NCBI RefSeq assembly: GCF_030269925.1
Contig: NC_085114.1
Location: 16,076,001-16,140,000 of the forward strand
Length of the DNA: 64,000 bases
DNA from: Bombyx mori
Taxonomy: Eukaryota > Arthropoda > Insecta > Lepidoptera > Bombycidae
Direction: 5' to 3'
Shown here: in pieces, positions 53,236 through 64,000 of the stretch
Numbering within the stretch: position 1 is the stretch's first letter
Layout: each line of letters begins with the position of its first letter
The notes under the pieces: model-generated
What the model saw: the letters and a program-made list of their open reading frames with translations, nothing else
What the model was told of the DNA's origin: nothing
Database searches by the model: none
Program-made: the position numbers and the translations under genes

Positions 53236-53505
53236 TAGTGCAGAATGTGTACATATATTTTAAAATTTTAGTTTAAGTAATTAAAGTCATTAAGCAAATT
53301 ATAGTATAGTAAGGGACACTTGCTGTTTCAGCACTTTTTGTTTTGTGGAATTTGTTTTCTTGTGTCGACACCGTGACACGCAGGATTGATGTTTGGATAT
53401 TTGAAAACATATTTATCGGTAAAACATGCCTGTCTGAAATAAACTGATACTTACATATTATATAGTGGCAGAGTATATAAAGGTTAATGATAATCTATAC
53501 CTATA

Positions 53506-54328
53506 GGGTGTCCCAAAAGTGTCGCATTAAGTATTGAATTAAAAAGAAAACAGTGTCTTTTTTCTTTAGATTGTTATTTTTTATTGAATCTTAGAGTACA
53601 TAGAATATGCTTATTTATAGAATAACACATCGGGTAAATAGTCTCCATGGCTCTGCGGGCACACACACACACTTAGTCGCAAAAATTCATGGCCTTTCGG
53701 CATAATTGTGGTTTAATTTCGTTTTTGAAGCGTTCCATGAGGACTTGTTGAAGTAGACCTTTGACTTGAAATAACCCGATAAGAAGAAATCTAATGGAGT
53801 TAAGTCACACGATCTAGTGGGGCAGTTCTCATCACCGAAACAATGACATGTACATGACAAGGAAATGTCTCGTGCAGTAATTGTTGCAATTGCTGTCTGG
53901 CAAGCGGCACCGTCTTGTTACACCACGCATCGGACACATCAAGAGCATCCACTTTCAGTAGAAAGAGCTGTGTTATCATGTTGCGAGTAACGGTTGCTGC
54001 TTGGCCAGACTCATTTTTATAAAAATATGTTCTAATGTGATGGAGGCATTTCCTGCACAAACTCCGCACCAAACAGTGACACGTTGTGACTGCATTTGTT
54101 CCTAGAGTGCCTCGAAACCCAACCACGGCAATTTTGATGATTAACAAGGCCTTCAAGGTGAATATATGCTTTATCGCTAAGAATGATTTTGCTTAAAACT
54201 TTCACTAGTTTTGAAATATTGTCCAATTACTAATATAGGTAGTCAAATTTTTTCTCTTTTCAGGGTTGCCAATACTTTGTTGTAAAAAAGACAGCAAATT
54301 CAAATTCTGCGTTAGCTTTGGGACACCA
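53506..54328 (-). mobile_element. Tc1/mariner-superfamily element, decayed
   Basis: The inverted ends GGGTGTCCCAAAAG (left) and TGGTGTCCCAAAG (reversed right) are flanked by TA at 53504-53505 and 54329-54330. The minus-strand interior has transposase relics: VDALDVSDAWC, LLHETFPCHV, then in another frame CDLTPLDFFLWGYLKSKV-like text. Frameshifts and loss of catalytic Asp positions make it dead. At 823 bp it is shorter than an intact element. Confidence 0.75.
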
Positions 54329-54330
54329 TA

Positions 54331-54608
54331 TGAGTCGTCTATTATCAAAGCCGGCAATCTGACTTTTGGACAATGATTGGTAAATCAGAAAAACGAATTA
54401 TTGACTTTGTATTTCATTGGCAGTCACAAAACTCTTCGGAACGACATCTTAGATAAATAACAGGTTAACTATTAACCTTTATTTAATGCAGGTTTTGAAC
54501 CGTATTCTTTGAAGGAGACGATTATATTCAAATCAATCTGTATTGACATATCAATAAATTTTTTTTGTCCAAATGCACAGATTGCCACCTTTGATAATAG
54601 ACGACTCA
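54331..54608. mobile_element. MITE, copy 2
   Basis: 278 bp, about 97% identical to 20596-20872 by eye, with perfect TGAGTCGTCTATTATCAAAG inverted ends and TA on both sides. Its left TA is the same dinucleotide as the right TA of the mariner-like element. Confidence 0.9.
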
Positions 54609-55009
54609 TATGCCCTATACAAACAATAAAAAAAATTAATTGTACTTGTAAAAAAAGGCATTATTTTTTACAGTTTTTATAATTAAGTATAGAAGCAAAC
54701 TGTATGCTGACGAATTGTTAAAAGCCACCTGTACACGCGTGAGTGCGCGTGGAATATTAGTTTCCTCGCCTGCGGAGTGACGAGGGTGCTCATCAGTATT
54801 CCCCCGGCTCCGACCGTCTAATAGAACTGAAAAATGTGAACATGTGCTGAAACACTAAGTTACCCGGAGTTGCTAAGGGCCGTGTACATTCAGCACACTG
54901 CGGCTCTGGGAGGGACAAGCTCTATTGTAGGGCAGCCGGGCCCTCGCCGTCGCACTCACTACTACACTTTGTTTATCTTATACCTTTAAACGAGCAATTC
55001 TTGTATATA

Positions 55010-55312
55010 CATATATATAATCTGTATCTCGGAAGCGGCTCCAACGATTTTCATAAAATTTAGTATACAGGGGATTTCGGGGGCGATAAATCGATCTAGC
55101 TACGATTTATTTTCAGAAAATATTATTTTATTCGTGTTTTCAATAATCAACTTTATCGATAATCAACTTTATGACTCTTCCCGACATCTATTGGCGAATA
55201 ATAATACTATTTTTACTGCTTTAACGACACAACCATATTAAGTGTATAATCTATGGACACAACAAGATGGCGTAATAAAAAAAAACGAGTAATGCTCGGT
55301 CATCATCTAGTT
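55010..55312. repeat. AT-rich interspersed repeat, possibly Helitron-like
   Basis: ATAATCTGTATCTCGGAAGC, then GGCGATAAATCGATCTAGCT and a final ATGCTCGGTCATCATCTAG resemble text dispersed in moth genomes and sometimes assigned to non-autonomous Helitrons. I see no 3' hairpin that would settle it. Confidence 0.3.
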
Positions 55313-55317
55313 TATTT

Positions 55318-55420
55318 ATTTAAACGATGAACAACGTGCCACGGCCACCTGGTGCTTAGTGCTCAGGGAGCCCATAGGCATGGAGGTAGTGTCAGTCAAC
55401 TGTAGTTCACTACAGTACAT
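55318..55420 (-). repeat. Degenerate SINE 3' relic
   Basis: CACCTGGTGCTTAGTGCTCA and GGAGCCCATAGGCAT echo the Bm1-type 3' end on the minus strand. Heavily diverged. Confidence 0.4.
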
Positions 55421-55472
55421 TATTCGCAAGTCTTGTTTTTATAGCTAGTGGCAGTAGCTAGTGGTGGTTTCT

Positions 55473-55708
55473 ACTGGTGGTAGGACCTCTTGTGAGTCCG
55501 CGCAGGTAGGTACCACCACCCTGCCTATTTCTGTCGTGAAGCAGTAATGCGTTTCGGTTTTAAGGGCGGGGTAGCCGTTGTAACTATACTGAGACCTTAG
55601 AACTTATATCTCGCGGTGGATGGCGCATTAACGTTGTATATGTCTATGGGCTCCAGTACACTAGGTGGGCTGGGAGCTCGTCCACCCATATAAACAATAA
55701 AAAAAAAA
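55473..55708 (+). repeat. Bm1-type SINE, 5'-truncated
   Basis: Starts at ACTGGTGGTAGGACC and runs to a 9-nt A-tail. Near consensus, apart from a small deletion before CACTAGGTGGGCTGGG. Confidence 0.92.
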
Positions 55709-55737
55709 TCAGGCTGTACTACGACACGAGTTGCACG

Positions 55738-55871
55738 CCTGCGTGCTGCGTGCTGTGCGCTGTGAGATGTGTGCTGTGTGCTATGTGCTGTGCGCTGTGA
55801 GATGTGTGCTGTGTGCTGTGTGCTGTGCGCTGTGAGATGTGTGCTGTGTGCTGTGCGCTGTGCGCTGTGAT
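55738..55871. repeat. GTGCTGTG minisatellite
   Basis: Irregular tandem array with higher-order unit GTGCTGTGCGCTGTGAGAT, repeated about four times with variants. It sits about 30 bp after the SINE A-tail and opens a His/Thr/Ser-rich minus-strand frame that is an artefact. Confidence 0.9.
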
Positions 55872-55996
55872 ACCTCAGCCTCGTGCTATAATGACTGTGC
55901 AATTTGTAACGGAATTTAGTGATACACAAATCGCAGTGATACATTTGCAGTACAAATTAATTATTCCCGAGCTCTGTGTTCGGCGGACTCCTCCCG

Positions 55997-56060
55997 CTAC
56001 ACAACTACACAACTACACGACTACACGACTACACGACTACACCGCTACACCGCTACACCG
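55997..56060. repeat. 8-bp tandem repeat in three ordered blocks
   Basis: Exactly eight 8-bp units: CTACACAA twice, CTACACGA three times, CTACACCG three times, then CTAG. The blocks differ only in the last two bases. Confidence 0.95.
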
Positions 56061-56675
56061 CTAGCCACACCGCGGCACCGCATCAATATTCATCGCGTGC
56101 TCCGGCCGGCGGCCACGCTTAGTTTTGGGTTTCGATTTAATGAATTTACATTATTGTCTCGGGAATTTCAGTTCGAGGTTAAAATTTCATTGTTTATGTA
56201 TTACAATACTTTAAATGATCTTGTGGACTGATAAGTCACGTTATCTGGGCAGTGACACAGCTATAGGTACCTCTTGAATCGCGGCTTGAAATGAACTATT
56301 CAGCAGGCAGCGAGCTGGTAGTGCGCTGTCGGCGCGGGCTGGTGCCGGTACTCATCTGGCGGTAGAACCACACGGGCCGCTGGCTCGTTGACCGGCGACT
56401 GTACTGTGAAACCGGTGGAGTAGCGGTTACTAGCTCTTTCTCACAAAATAAAGCGATAAAGCCGTAAAATATCTAAATATTAAGATACTGGATTCAAAAC
56501 TTGCTTAAATCCGTTGCGATTGAGCAGACACTATAAATAACGACATTAGTCTTGTTTACTGTGAGATGTGAGTCGGGATTTTAAACTTATTTGCATTACA
56601 AATACTATTTTTTATTATATTCAACCCTTTTTAATTCTAATGTTTGTTTCTGTTTTGATTCAGGTACACAATTAT

Positions 56676-56790
56676 GAGTCTTCGCGGTCTAAAGGGCAAG
56701 ACGCCCGGTGCACTCGCATCGAGCGATGTGATTCCACTATCCACTTGACACCAGGTGATCCGTGAATCCGTTTATCCGTCTAAGATATGA
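56676..56790 (+). repeat. Internally deleted SINE
   Basis: The tRNA-like head of the Bm1 type (CGGTCTAAAGGGCAAGACG, then CCGGTGCACTCGCATCGAGC) is joined directly to the 3' end (CCACTTGACACCAGGTGATC, then CGTCTAAGATATGAAAC), with the body missing. Confidence 0.65.
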
Positions 56791-57559
56791 AACAAACAAC
56801 AAATATAAAACTGAATACATAAAGGAACTCTATTCAACGAGCGATCTCTTGTTAACACAATTTATTCTTACCGATAAGGATAACGATAACGATGGTATAA
56901 TCAATTCTAAATAGTTGTGAACAGACAGCTGACATCGATGTTCATACCGTAGCTACCCGTGTAGACCTCGCTACAGAGTACAGAGCGCGCGGAGCACTCA
57001 CACTGTATTCGAACATCATGTTTGTATCGTCAGTTGAAGGGACACTAATCCCTCGTCTTGGATAAAAGCCTTCCTCGTTCTGAGGAGCGAATAAAGGGCG
57101 CTCACGTGTGAATGGATCACCGTCATGTAACTCAAACTATAACTCTCTCTCTCTCTTTGTCGTGTTCGTGGGCTGCTATAGCCGCTCCGCATGACCTGTG
57201 TTTCCACTCGTCGGGTTATATGTATAAAACACAGCCTTCAGAGTATTTACTGAGCAGATCTGATCTGCAGCCAACATTTATTTCCGACCTTTCTCAAGTT
57301 TACAAATTCGATTACATCAGGAGCCTTATCCACTTACCGAAGCACATGCACACACACGCACGCACAAGGCGAACACATTAAGCTTGTTTGGTTGTTTGGG
57401 ATCGTACGTAACTATTGGACCGGCGATTGTTATTGATTTAGAGCGAGTACAACTCTGTGAACTGGTTCTGTGAAAAACTACATCACTTCACCGGACAGGA
57501 TCACGCCGTGTCCGGGGGAACCGACCCGTCCCTGGAATGCGGAGACTTAGTAGTGAATA

Positions 57560-58160
57560 TACTTAGTCTGGCCATAAATACTGTTGCAAAGGAAAACAAA
57601 AAAAAATCTATTGCAAATAACATTTATTACTTTTACAGTGTGTTAGTTTAATACATAAATATAAAACAATTTAAAGTATAAAAAGCTTATTCGAAGTGGT
57701 CTCCATTGGCTGCAATACAGTCCTTTAAACGTTGAGGCCAGTTATCAATAGAAGCACGCACTCTTTCCATGGGAAAATTTTTCACTGCCAATCGTACGGA
57801 TTGTTTTAGGGACTCCAAATTATCATGGCGTTTAGAGCAAGCCGTACTCTCTAAAACTGACCATAAATCATAATCGAGCGGATTAAGATCGGGACTAGAT
57901 GACGACCAGTCTTCAGCTCTGATGAAGTCCGAGTTTTAAAAATTGCATTTGGCTCCATACCTACTTTGTGTAATGCAATCACAGCGATTCGGTTCTCTTT
58001 ATCACCCCACTGCATTTTAATATCGCAAAATATTGTACAATGTATTGGCGCCAAAATGAGAAAACTCAATGAGCAATCATATAAAAATGACAGATTCCAA
58101 ATTCAAATCTAATATTTTGTTTAATTTTAATTGTAACAGTATTTATGGCCAGACTAAGTA
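57560..58160 (-). mobile_element. Tc1-like element, internal-deletion derivative
   Basis: Inverted ends of about 30 bp start TACTTAGTCTGGCCATAAAT on both sides, next to TA. On the minus strand a transposase N-terminus (MQWGDKENRIAVIALHKVGM) is followed, after a large deletion, by the C-terminus (LNPLDYDLWSVL, then LKDCIAANGDHFE). Most of the DDE core is missing, so it would need transposase in trans. Confidence 0.85.
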
Positions 58161-58579
58161 TATAGACTTAATAGTGAAGTTTTTCTGGATTCTGCTAAAA
58201 GAAGAACGAACCCCATAATTTCGTCCATTGTCCGCTACTATGTTGTTGTCATCGGTTCCGACAATAGCTACAGTAGCTCCGTACGAAGACTCGAGTCGAT
58301 AGGCAGTAAGTAGTACTGAGCGTGTTCCACTGTGCTTCAGCATCGTCGTCCGGGTGGACCTCGGTTATCATGCATCACTATGAGATCACAAGTAGAGAGA
58401 CTGAGGGTACCGCGTATCGAGGGTACAGGAACACTCAATCTAACAGTGCAAATAATATTTCTTTAAGTTTAATCACGTACCGGTGGTTGTTGGACGTTTT
58501 ATTCTCGCAGAAAGAAGCCGCCATAGTAACTTATATGTCAGCATTACAACTCCAAACAACATATAAAAATGATAGGAGG

Positions 58580-59382
58580 TAGTTTATTTATTTATTTATT
58601 TATTTATAACTTCTTATACTAGAAAGTATAAAGGCGGACTTAATGCCATAGGCATTCTCTAACAGTCTACCTTAGGGGAGTGCAGAGATGAAGCTTGGCA
58701 GGTGTAGTATGAAGGGGATATTACTTAAACATATATTATGTGTATATATAACATACATAATACACAGTACTTAAATAAATACATATACATAAATATGTAG
58801 ATATATATATATATAAATATATACATATAAAAACATATAGGTATAAACAAATATTATCAATTAGATGACTCTGCTAACTCTATGAGAAACAGTTCTCGAA
58901 CCTTCGTCTTAAACGCTTCACGTGTAGTGGCCGACCTTATTTTGAGTGGGAGCGCATTCCATAGAAGAATAGACTGAATTGTGAATGAAGAATGTAAAAA
59001 GTCAGAACTATGTGGAGGACAGAGAAGAAGAAGATTGTGAGATGAACGAAGATTTCGGCTGTGGTCAGACACTAAGTATTGAAAGGAATTAGTTAAATAA
59101 GCAGGTGGATTTGGGGAGTGCAACAAAGAGTAAAGAGTACTGAGAGCACGCAAGCTACGGCGTTGACGAATGGGGAGCCATTTGAGTTGGGAGCGATAAG
59201 AAGATACGTGATCGTATTTCCGAAGATTATAAATAAATCGAATGCAGTTATTGAGAAGCCGGTTAAGTTTATTGAGTAGATCTGCATTCAGGTCAAAGTA
59301 GCACACATCACCATAGTCGATCATGGGGAAGACCAAAGTTTGAACAAGCATTGTCTTGGTCTCGGGCGGAAGGAAATTCTTC
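58580..59382 (-). mobile_element. CR1/L2-like LINE 3' end
   Basis: The minus-strand frame gives KNFLPPETKTMLVQTLVFP, then IDYGDVCY, RLLNNCIRFIYNLRKYDHVS and LLWNALPLKIRSATTREAFK, the C-terminal part of a CR1/L2-type polymerase. A 3' UTR ends in a TTTA microsatellite tail (58581-58606) instead of poly-A, typical of these clades. The remaining frame is open for about 165 codons; the 5' end is truncated. Confidence 0.82.
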
Positions 59383-59489
59383 AGGCGGTAGTCCTATATG
59401 ATTAATTTTTATGCAATAAGAACAGTTAACATCGTCGAGGCCCAGGACGCCCGTCCCGACAGCGTACTCGTATCGCGCGGAGCGTGGAC

Positions 59490-59710
59490 GACCTCCCGGC
59501 CCACTTCGTGTTAAGTGGTCACTGGAGCCCATAGACATCAACAACGTAAATGCCATCATTCACCTTGCGACGAGTTTTGAGTGTTAGTTTCTACAGTACA
59601 ACAGCAGCCTCACCCTTCAAACCGAAACGCAGTACTGCTTCACGGCTGAAAAAGGGAGGGTGTTGGTACCTTCCCGTGCAGACTCACAAGATACCTTAGC
59701 ACTAGTATTA
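59490..59710 (-). repeat. Bm1-type SINE, diverged, 5'-truncated
   Basis: Minus strand, with GTTAAGTGGTCACTGGAGCC, AAACCGAAACGCAGTACTGC and a damaged truncation point. It has no clear A-tail. Confidence 0.8.
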
Positions 59711-60084
59711 CCAGTATCTCCCTACATAAGATCTAGAAGAGTCTAGACGTCTGTCATGCTCGAGTACTCCTCAACACCTTCAGACTAAACTGCAACTAGC
59801 GCTATGTGATCAGTTCGGAACCTTCCATCGTTCATGACGATGTAAGGAAGTTCACGCGAACCAACATGTAGCTACTGCCGCCCTGTGTGGTGCACTGTGA
59901 TGCCATGAATTATTCAATGTCGTCCCAGCGCTGTGTCCATAGTTGGGAATTGTTTCGATTCGGAGAGCGTGTTCCATGCATTACAACTTCAGATCTTCTC
60001 TCGCAACACGTAGATCATCTTGCAATCACTGATCGGATATTAAAAAAATGTATTTTTCATTTCTGGTACAAATTGAGAACAAAT

Positions 60085-60200
60085 CTTCAGTTAATCTGGT
60101 GCTGAGCGGTTGCTGGAGCTCACACACATCACAATGTGACTCGCAAGAGGCGGCTCTCACCTTGGGATGTATGGTCGAAATCTTCAGAATCTGAGTCGAA
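60085..60200 (-). repeat. Degenerate SINE relic
   Basis: TGGTGCTGAGCGGTTGCTGG, AGCTCACACACATC and ACCTTGGGATGTATGGTCG echo the Bm1-type 3' half. Heavily diverged. Confidence 0.45.
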
Positions 60201-60358
60201 GTCTCAGTTGTCTAGTATAATGACTGTCTCACCCAAATTTTCGGTCAAATTGCCTGCCCTACTTGATTATTTCTACCCGAAGTGGTCTGTGTGCAGTGAG
60301 TTCTTCTAAAGTCGCGTTGGCATCAAGCCTCGTCAAGGACCTATCTACTACCACTATT

Positions 60359-60607
60359 ACTGGTGGTAGGACCTCTTGTGCGTCCGCACGGGTAGGTACA
60401 ACCGCTCCGCCTATTTCTGCCGTGAAGCAATAATGCGTTTCGGTTTGAAGGGTGGGGTAGCCGTTGTAACTATACTGAGACCTTAGAACTTATATCTCAA
60501 GGTGTGTGGCGCATTTACGTTGTAGATGTCTATGGGTTTCAGTAACCACTTAGCACCAGGTGGGCTGTGAGCTCGTCCACACACATAGGCAATAAAAAAT
60601 AATAAAA
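60359..60607 (+). repeat. Bm1-type SINE, 5'-truncated
   Basis: Starts at ACTGGTGGTAGGACC, has the standard body and ends in a short A-rich tail. Only a few changes from the other young copies. Confidence 0.92.
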
Positions 60608-62149
60608 CCTATTTACTGAATAAAAATAAACTAGTGGTATTCAAAACACGTACCAAAATAAACTAACCACATATTTGCACTCCGTTCTACGACTTCTTGA
60701 CTTGACTTGTAAGACTCTTCTTGACTTGTGAGAGCTCGTACCCTCAAAAGAGTGGTTCAATTATTAAAAAGATATCGTTTTGAAAATATGATGTTACAAG
60801 TTTTTCCATAGTATTTTAATAAAGGTAAATGAACTCACAAAGCGTTCGCCAACGTTCTCCAATTTATATTAATTAACAAAGAACAACAAATAAAGAAATG
60901 TACAAATGAAAAATAAAAGTACAATATCAAACATACAAATCAAATATTTTATTGTACGTTTTTCCTTTGACAAGGGCTCAAAGGGATTTTATGAACCGCT
61001 ACGCAATGTAGTACGTCTTCCTTGAACTACCTTTGATCGCGATGAAGATAAAAGATCGTAAATCAGATATTGAAATCGTATCTATGCGCTCTATCAACAG
61101 CAATTCTACAAGGGACAGTTGCTCAGGGGAGAAGTCGCGGCGTGGGGGTCCGGGGTTTTCAGTTCTAGATAGTTATATACTTAGTGTGGAACTCACAGTT
61201 GGAACGCCGGTTGCGGTATAAGTGGATGTGTCAACATAGTAAAAAGCGTAAAATAAAAAGACATTATTTTCTTCAAACGCATTGCTCCGCACGCCCTATG
61301 AGCTGCGGTCACCAACTTGCATCGAGTAATGCCACAGCCTCATAAAAAAACAATTTCAGGGAATAGGGAGATGTAACAATGTAATTATTCAATACAAAAA
61401 GGTTTCTTAGACGTCGCCGATGCATATACCACAGCTTGCTTGCGTTTGCTGGGCGAGGTGCTTCGCATCACGGGAGTAGAACTCCTTGTGACCGTGACCG
61501 TCCGCGGAGAGCGCGCGCCCGGCCCGGCTGGAGCCCCGTGCTCGGCGCGGTGTGCGTGTCCCGCCCTCGCTGGACTACAGAATTAAAACAATGACTATAT
61601 GATGTACTCTAATACGAGTATGTAGAGCGCGATGCGTCACTCACAATTGTAACGTGTAAATAAAATTTCTTAGAAAATTCTTCCCGCAATCTTTTTAATT
61701 TTCCGCTGCCTATAACAAGTTATCCTAAATCATATAAGACAACCCCGCTCACATCCTAACAGCGTATAACACATCTCTCCACGCTAACTCCCCTCGTTAA
61801 TCATGTAGATCCCATATTTTTTGCCAACTATTTCAATTTACGGGTACACACACACGCACGCAGGCAAAATCTTTGAATTTCAACTTTCTCTATAATATTT
61901 TATCCGCGTTGGTTTTAGGGTTCCTCTAACTATCAAAAGAAACTGCTTAACAAAAAGAGCCTCTCTGGTGATCAATAATCATTCATAATCACTATCTATT
62001 ACGTGTGCTTCGTTGCTGGCCCCTGCGACAGTCGGCTCTAGGCCGTCTTGACTGCAAGCTCACCTGCAAGTGTAAGAACACGGCGCCCTTTAGATAAACG
62101 TATAGAACGTATTCCTGGGACGTCTCATAAAAATATTACATTTTCATGA
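60608..62149. other. Gene-free stretch
   Basis: No gene recognised. A GC-rich patch at 61480-61565 (GCGCGCGCCCGGCCCGGC) stands out from AT-rich surroundings and could be a regulatory or CpG-rich site, but nothing supports a specific role. Confidence 0.4.
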
Positions 62150-63100
62150 GCTAGCCCGTCACTTTGAGCTCGGCTCGACGGGCCTGTTAATTCGCACCAC
62201 TTCCGGGTCCGGAAGGATTTCTCGGAGCCGGGCTACCAGTCTGTCTGCGATCGCGCTGGAATCGGCACCAGGATATTCCAACAGCTGGACTCCGCCTATG
62301 GCACCAACGTCGACGCTACCGAGCGCCCGGGCCATCACCTCCATATAAGGGAGGCTCTTTTCCTTGGCGACCCGCAGCAGCTCTAACACGATTAGCGCAC
62401 GGTTTCCTCGTCTTGCGCCCTGTTCTCTTTCTCCCGTTCATCACTCGACCTACTGTTCGAGGAGGCGACCGCAGGGGCTGTTCCGATGGTTGGCTCTGCT
62501 TGCGCCTTCCTTCGACTCCACCTCACCACCGTCGTCCAGGCCTTGTCCATGTTGGACGGGTCAGGAGGTAATGGGCGGGGCTTGGGGGTCTGCACCGTCC
62601 TAGCGGCGTTCACACTTCGCTTCTTTTTGACGCGGATCCTGCCGGGCCCTGCATTCGCAAGCTGGAGTGGGCCAAAAGTAGCAGTCTCAGGTTTCGCGGG
62701 CTGTAATGGTGCTTGGCGTCTAAGGCTGGCGGGTTGGGAGCGGGTCACTCGTTCAACCTCATCTTCCCTCATCAGACCTGCATTTCTGCAACGGGAGGCC
62801 CCCGTCCGGATCGAGGTGGTGACAGCGGGATCGCGATAGATCACCGTAAAAACTTGTCCACGTCCGCGTTCTTTGTCGGGTGACGACGCAGCGTCCGCTG
62901 GTCCTTCTTCCACTACCAAAAAGTTGGCAGGTGCGGGTTCAACCTCCGAGAAGTCGGACGACGACACCCAATTACTCCTAGTAGATCGCCTCAATATATT
63001 TATTGTAAGCTCCTTAAGTTTCGTAAGATCATAGAACAGTTCTTCAGATCTTCGAATTACCACCGGTACCGCCAGCAGAGAACATGACGGCATCTCCGGC
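62150..63100 (-). pseudogene. R1-clade LINE ORF1 (gag-like) fragment
   Basis: Minus-strand frames 63093-62392 and 62389-62159 together resemble the N-terminal and middle part of an R1-type ORF1: a Pro/Arg-rich, charged segment (MDKAWTTVVRWSRRKAQA), then YMEVMARALGSVDVGAIGG and VARLREILPDPEVVRINRPV. A stop and frameshift separate the two near 62390, and another frameshift follows INRPV before the text ends near 62150. The zinc knuckles and ORF2 are absent. No A-tail, so not a simple 5' truncation. Confidence 0.7.
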
Positions 63101-63110
63101 GCATATTTCT

Positions 63111-63245
63111 ATAGGTTTTTTTATTGTTGCTTTAGGTGGGCCACTTGACGTTAAGTGAGCTACTAGGTACTGAGTACCAGAGCCCATAGACATCGCGACG
63201 TGCATTACGCCCCCAGTCGGCGATGACTATGTCTAAGCTGCAATC
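63111..63245 (-). repeat. Degenerate SINE 3' relic
   Basis: Oligo-T, then TTGACGTTAAGTGAGCTAC and CAGAGCCCATAGACATCGC, echo the Bm1-type tail on the minus strand. It stops after about 130 bp. Confidence 0.55.
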
Positions 63246-64000
63246 AATTTAATTTCATTTATGATGAAGTATTTAACCCGGAGCGCGTAAAAACAAGGAT
63301 TAAGAATTTTTAATTAAAATGAAACGACTTGAAGAAATATCTAAATTACTGAAATGATGTAGCGCGGAGATAATTTTAATTAAAAGCGACTTAAATGAAA
63401 CCCGGAGTGTCCGGCGGTCAGATTGTTCACGATAAGCTCAAGCACCTAGACCGGCCGCTGTGCACCGAGGCATTGGCATGGGCATGGGCATGGGGCATGG
63501 ACATGGCCCGTCAATTCATTTACCGATCTCTGTGTTTATTGCTCCAATGCCTTCAGATTTTCTCCCATTAAATTCACAATTGAATCCGATAGCGGAACAA
63601 CCTGGAACAATCGTAAACAATTAGATAAATATCGTGAAAAGTTCTTGAAAGTCCCAAGGCGCCGGGGCCTCTATTACATTACGGATTGATTTGAAAACTT
63701 TGACAACCCGGAGCGGCCGCGCCCGGCACGTACACCTCTCCGCGAGAAGGCACTCGTAACTCGTACGTCTGTCTATAGTCTATACAATGCGAGTATCTGA
63801 CTGCAACACTTGTTAGTTTGCACAATGTCGACGTACAAGGTGGGCTAAAAGAAGTCATCCGATGTTGTTTGGCTCTCATTTTTTTTCTAAATGAAAAACT
63901 TCGACTCTGTTTTTTGATTATCTTTATTTGAACCTTTCGAATTTTATTGGTCAAGTCGAAAAGATGATATCGGCCAAATGGGCGCCGTCACAATTGATTG
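63246..64000. other. Gene-free stretch
   Basis: No gene recognised. A GGCATG tandem run lies at about 63474-63508. AAGGTGGGCTAAAAGAAGTC near 63838 could be the end of a Tc1/mariner-type element running off the window. Confidence 0.4.

Noticed and set aside
55597..55944. 115-codon minus-strand frame rich in His, Thr and Ser
   Set aside because: Produced by the GTGCTGTG minisatellite; no homology or start context.
62159..62389. Separate 76-residue gene
   Set aside because: Its text continues the R1-type ORF1 upstream; the break is a frameshift or stop inside one pseudogene.

Overview
The window looks like nuclear DNA of a silkmoth (genus Bombyx, Lepidoptera). The clearest sign is a set of Bm1-type SINEs, short retroelements with a tRNA-like head, in about ten recognisable copies plus relics. 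Spliced genes with GT/AG introns, R1-, Jockey-, RTE- and CR1-type LINEs, and mariner/pogo/MITE DNA transposons fit this. Most of the 64 kb is transposable-element sequence, much of it nested.

The only well-supported host genes are two tandem, same-strand GMC-family FAD oxidoreductases (glucose dehydrogenase / ecdysone oxidase type). Gene 1 spans 16063-19615 and gene 2 spans 28587-34571. Each has a short signal-peptide exon, a 131-nt exon with the FAD-binding GxGxxG motif, and a large last exon with the catalytic domain. Both introns lie at the same positions and phases, so this is a tandem duplication. The introns later took in transposons: a pogo/Tigger relative and an LTR-like repeat in gene 1, a 3.1-kb RTE element and a fold-back LINE tail in gene 2. 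Both last exons are intact.

Layout: 1-6556 is gene-poor, with SINEs and a LINE tail. 6557-11721 is an almost complete Jockey-clade LINE with a 19-bp target duplication, broken by one early stop and one frameshift. 13031-14696 is a deleted sister copy. 16044-19700 is GMC gene 1. 20596-26757 is a nest of repeats: MITE, SINEs, R1 LINE with its own insertion, RTE tail, dead mariner. 28583-34723 is GMC gene 2 with intronic LINEs. 35798-40973 holds LINE fragments, one of them an internal Jockey piece inside a TATCGATA-rich region. 41050-43745 has an AT-rich repeat, a solo-LTR candidate with readable promoter signals, and a 900-bp unit bounded by 36-bp inverted repeats. 43866-44628 is an R1-clade LINE tail, followed by a 32-bp perfect hairpin. 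44957-53043 is mostly unassigned with scattered repeats. 53506-54608 is a mariner-like element and a MITE sharing one TA. 55318-64000 carries SINEs, tandem repeats, a Tc1-like deletion derivative, a CR1/L2-like tail and an R1-type ORF1 relic.

I see no CRISPR array, rRNA or free-standing tRNA gene and no prokaryote-style operon. The most unusual items are the 36-bp inverted-repeat unit with an endonuclease-like ORF, the long perfect hairpin, several small transposon-like units with no family I can name, and the divergent active-site surroundings of the two oxidoreductases. All calls come from reading the sequence; no database search was possible.
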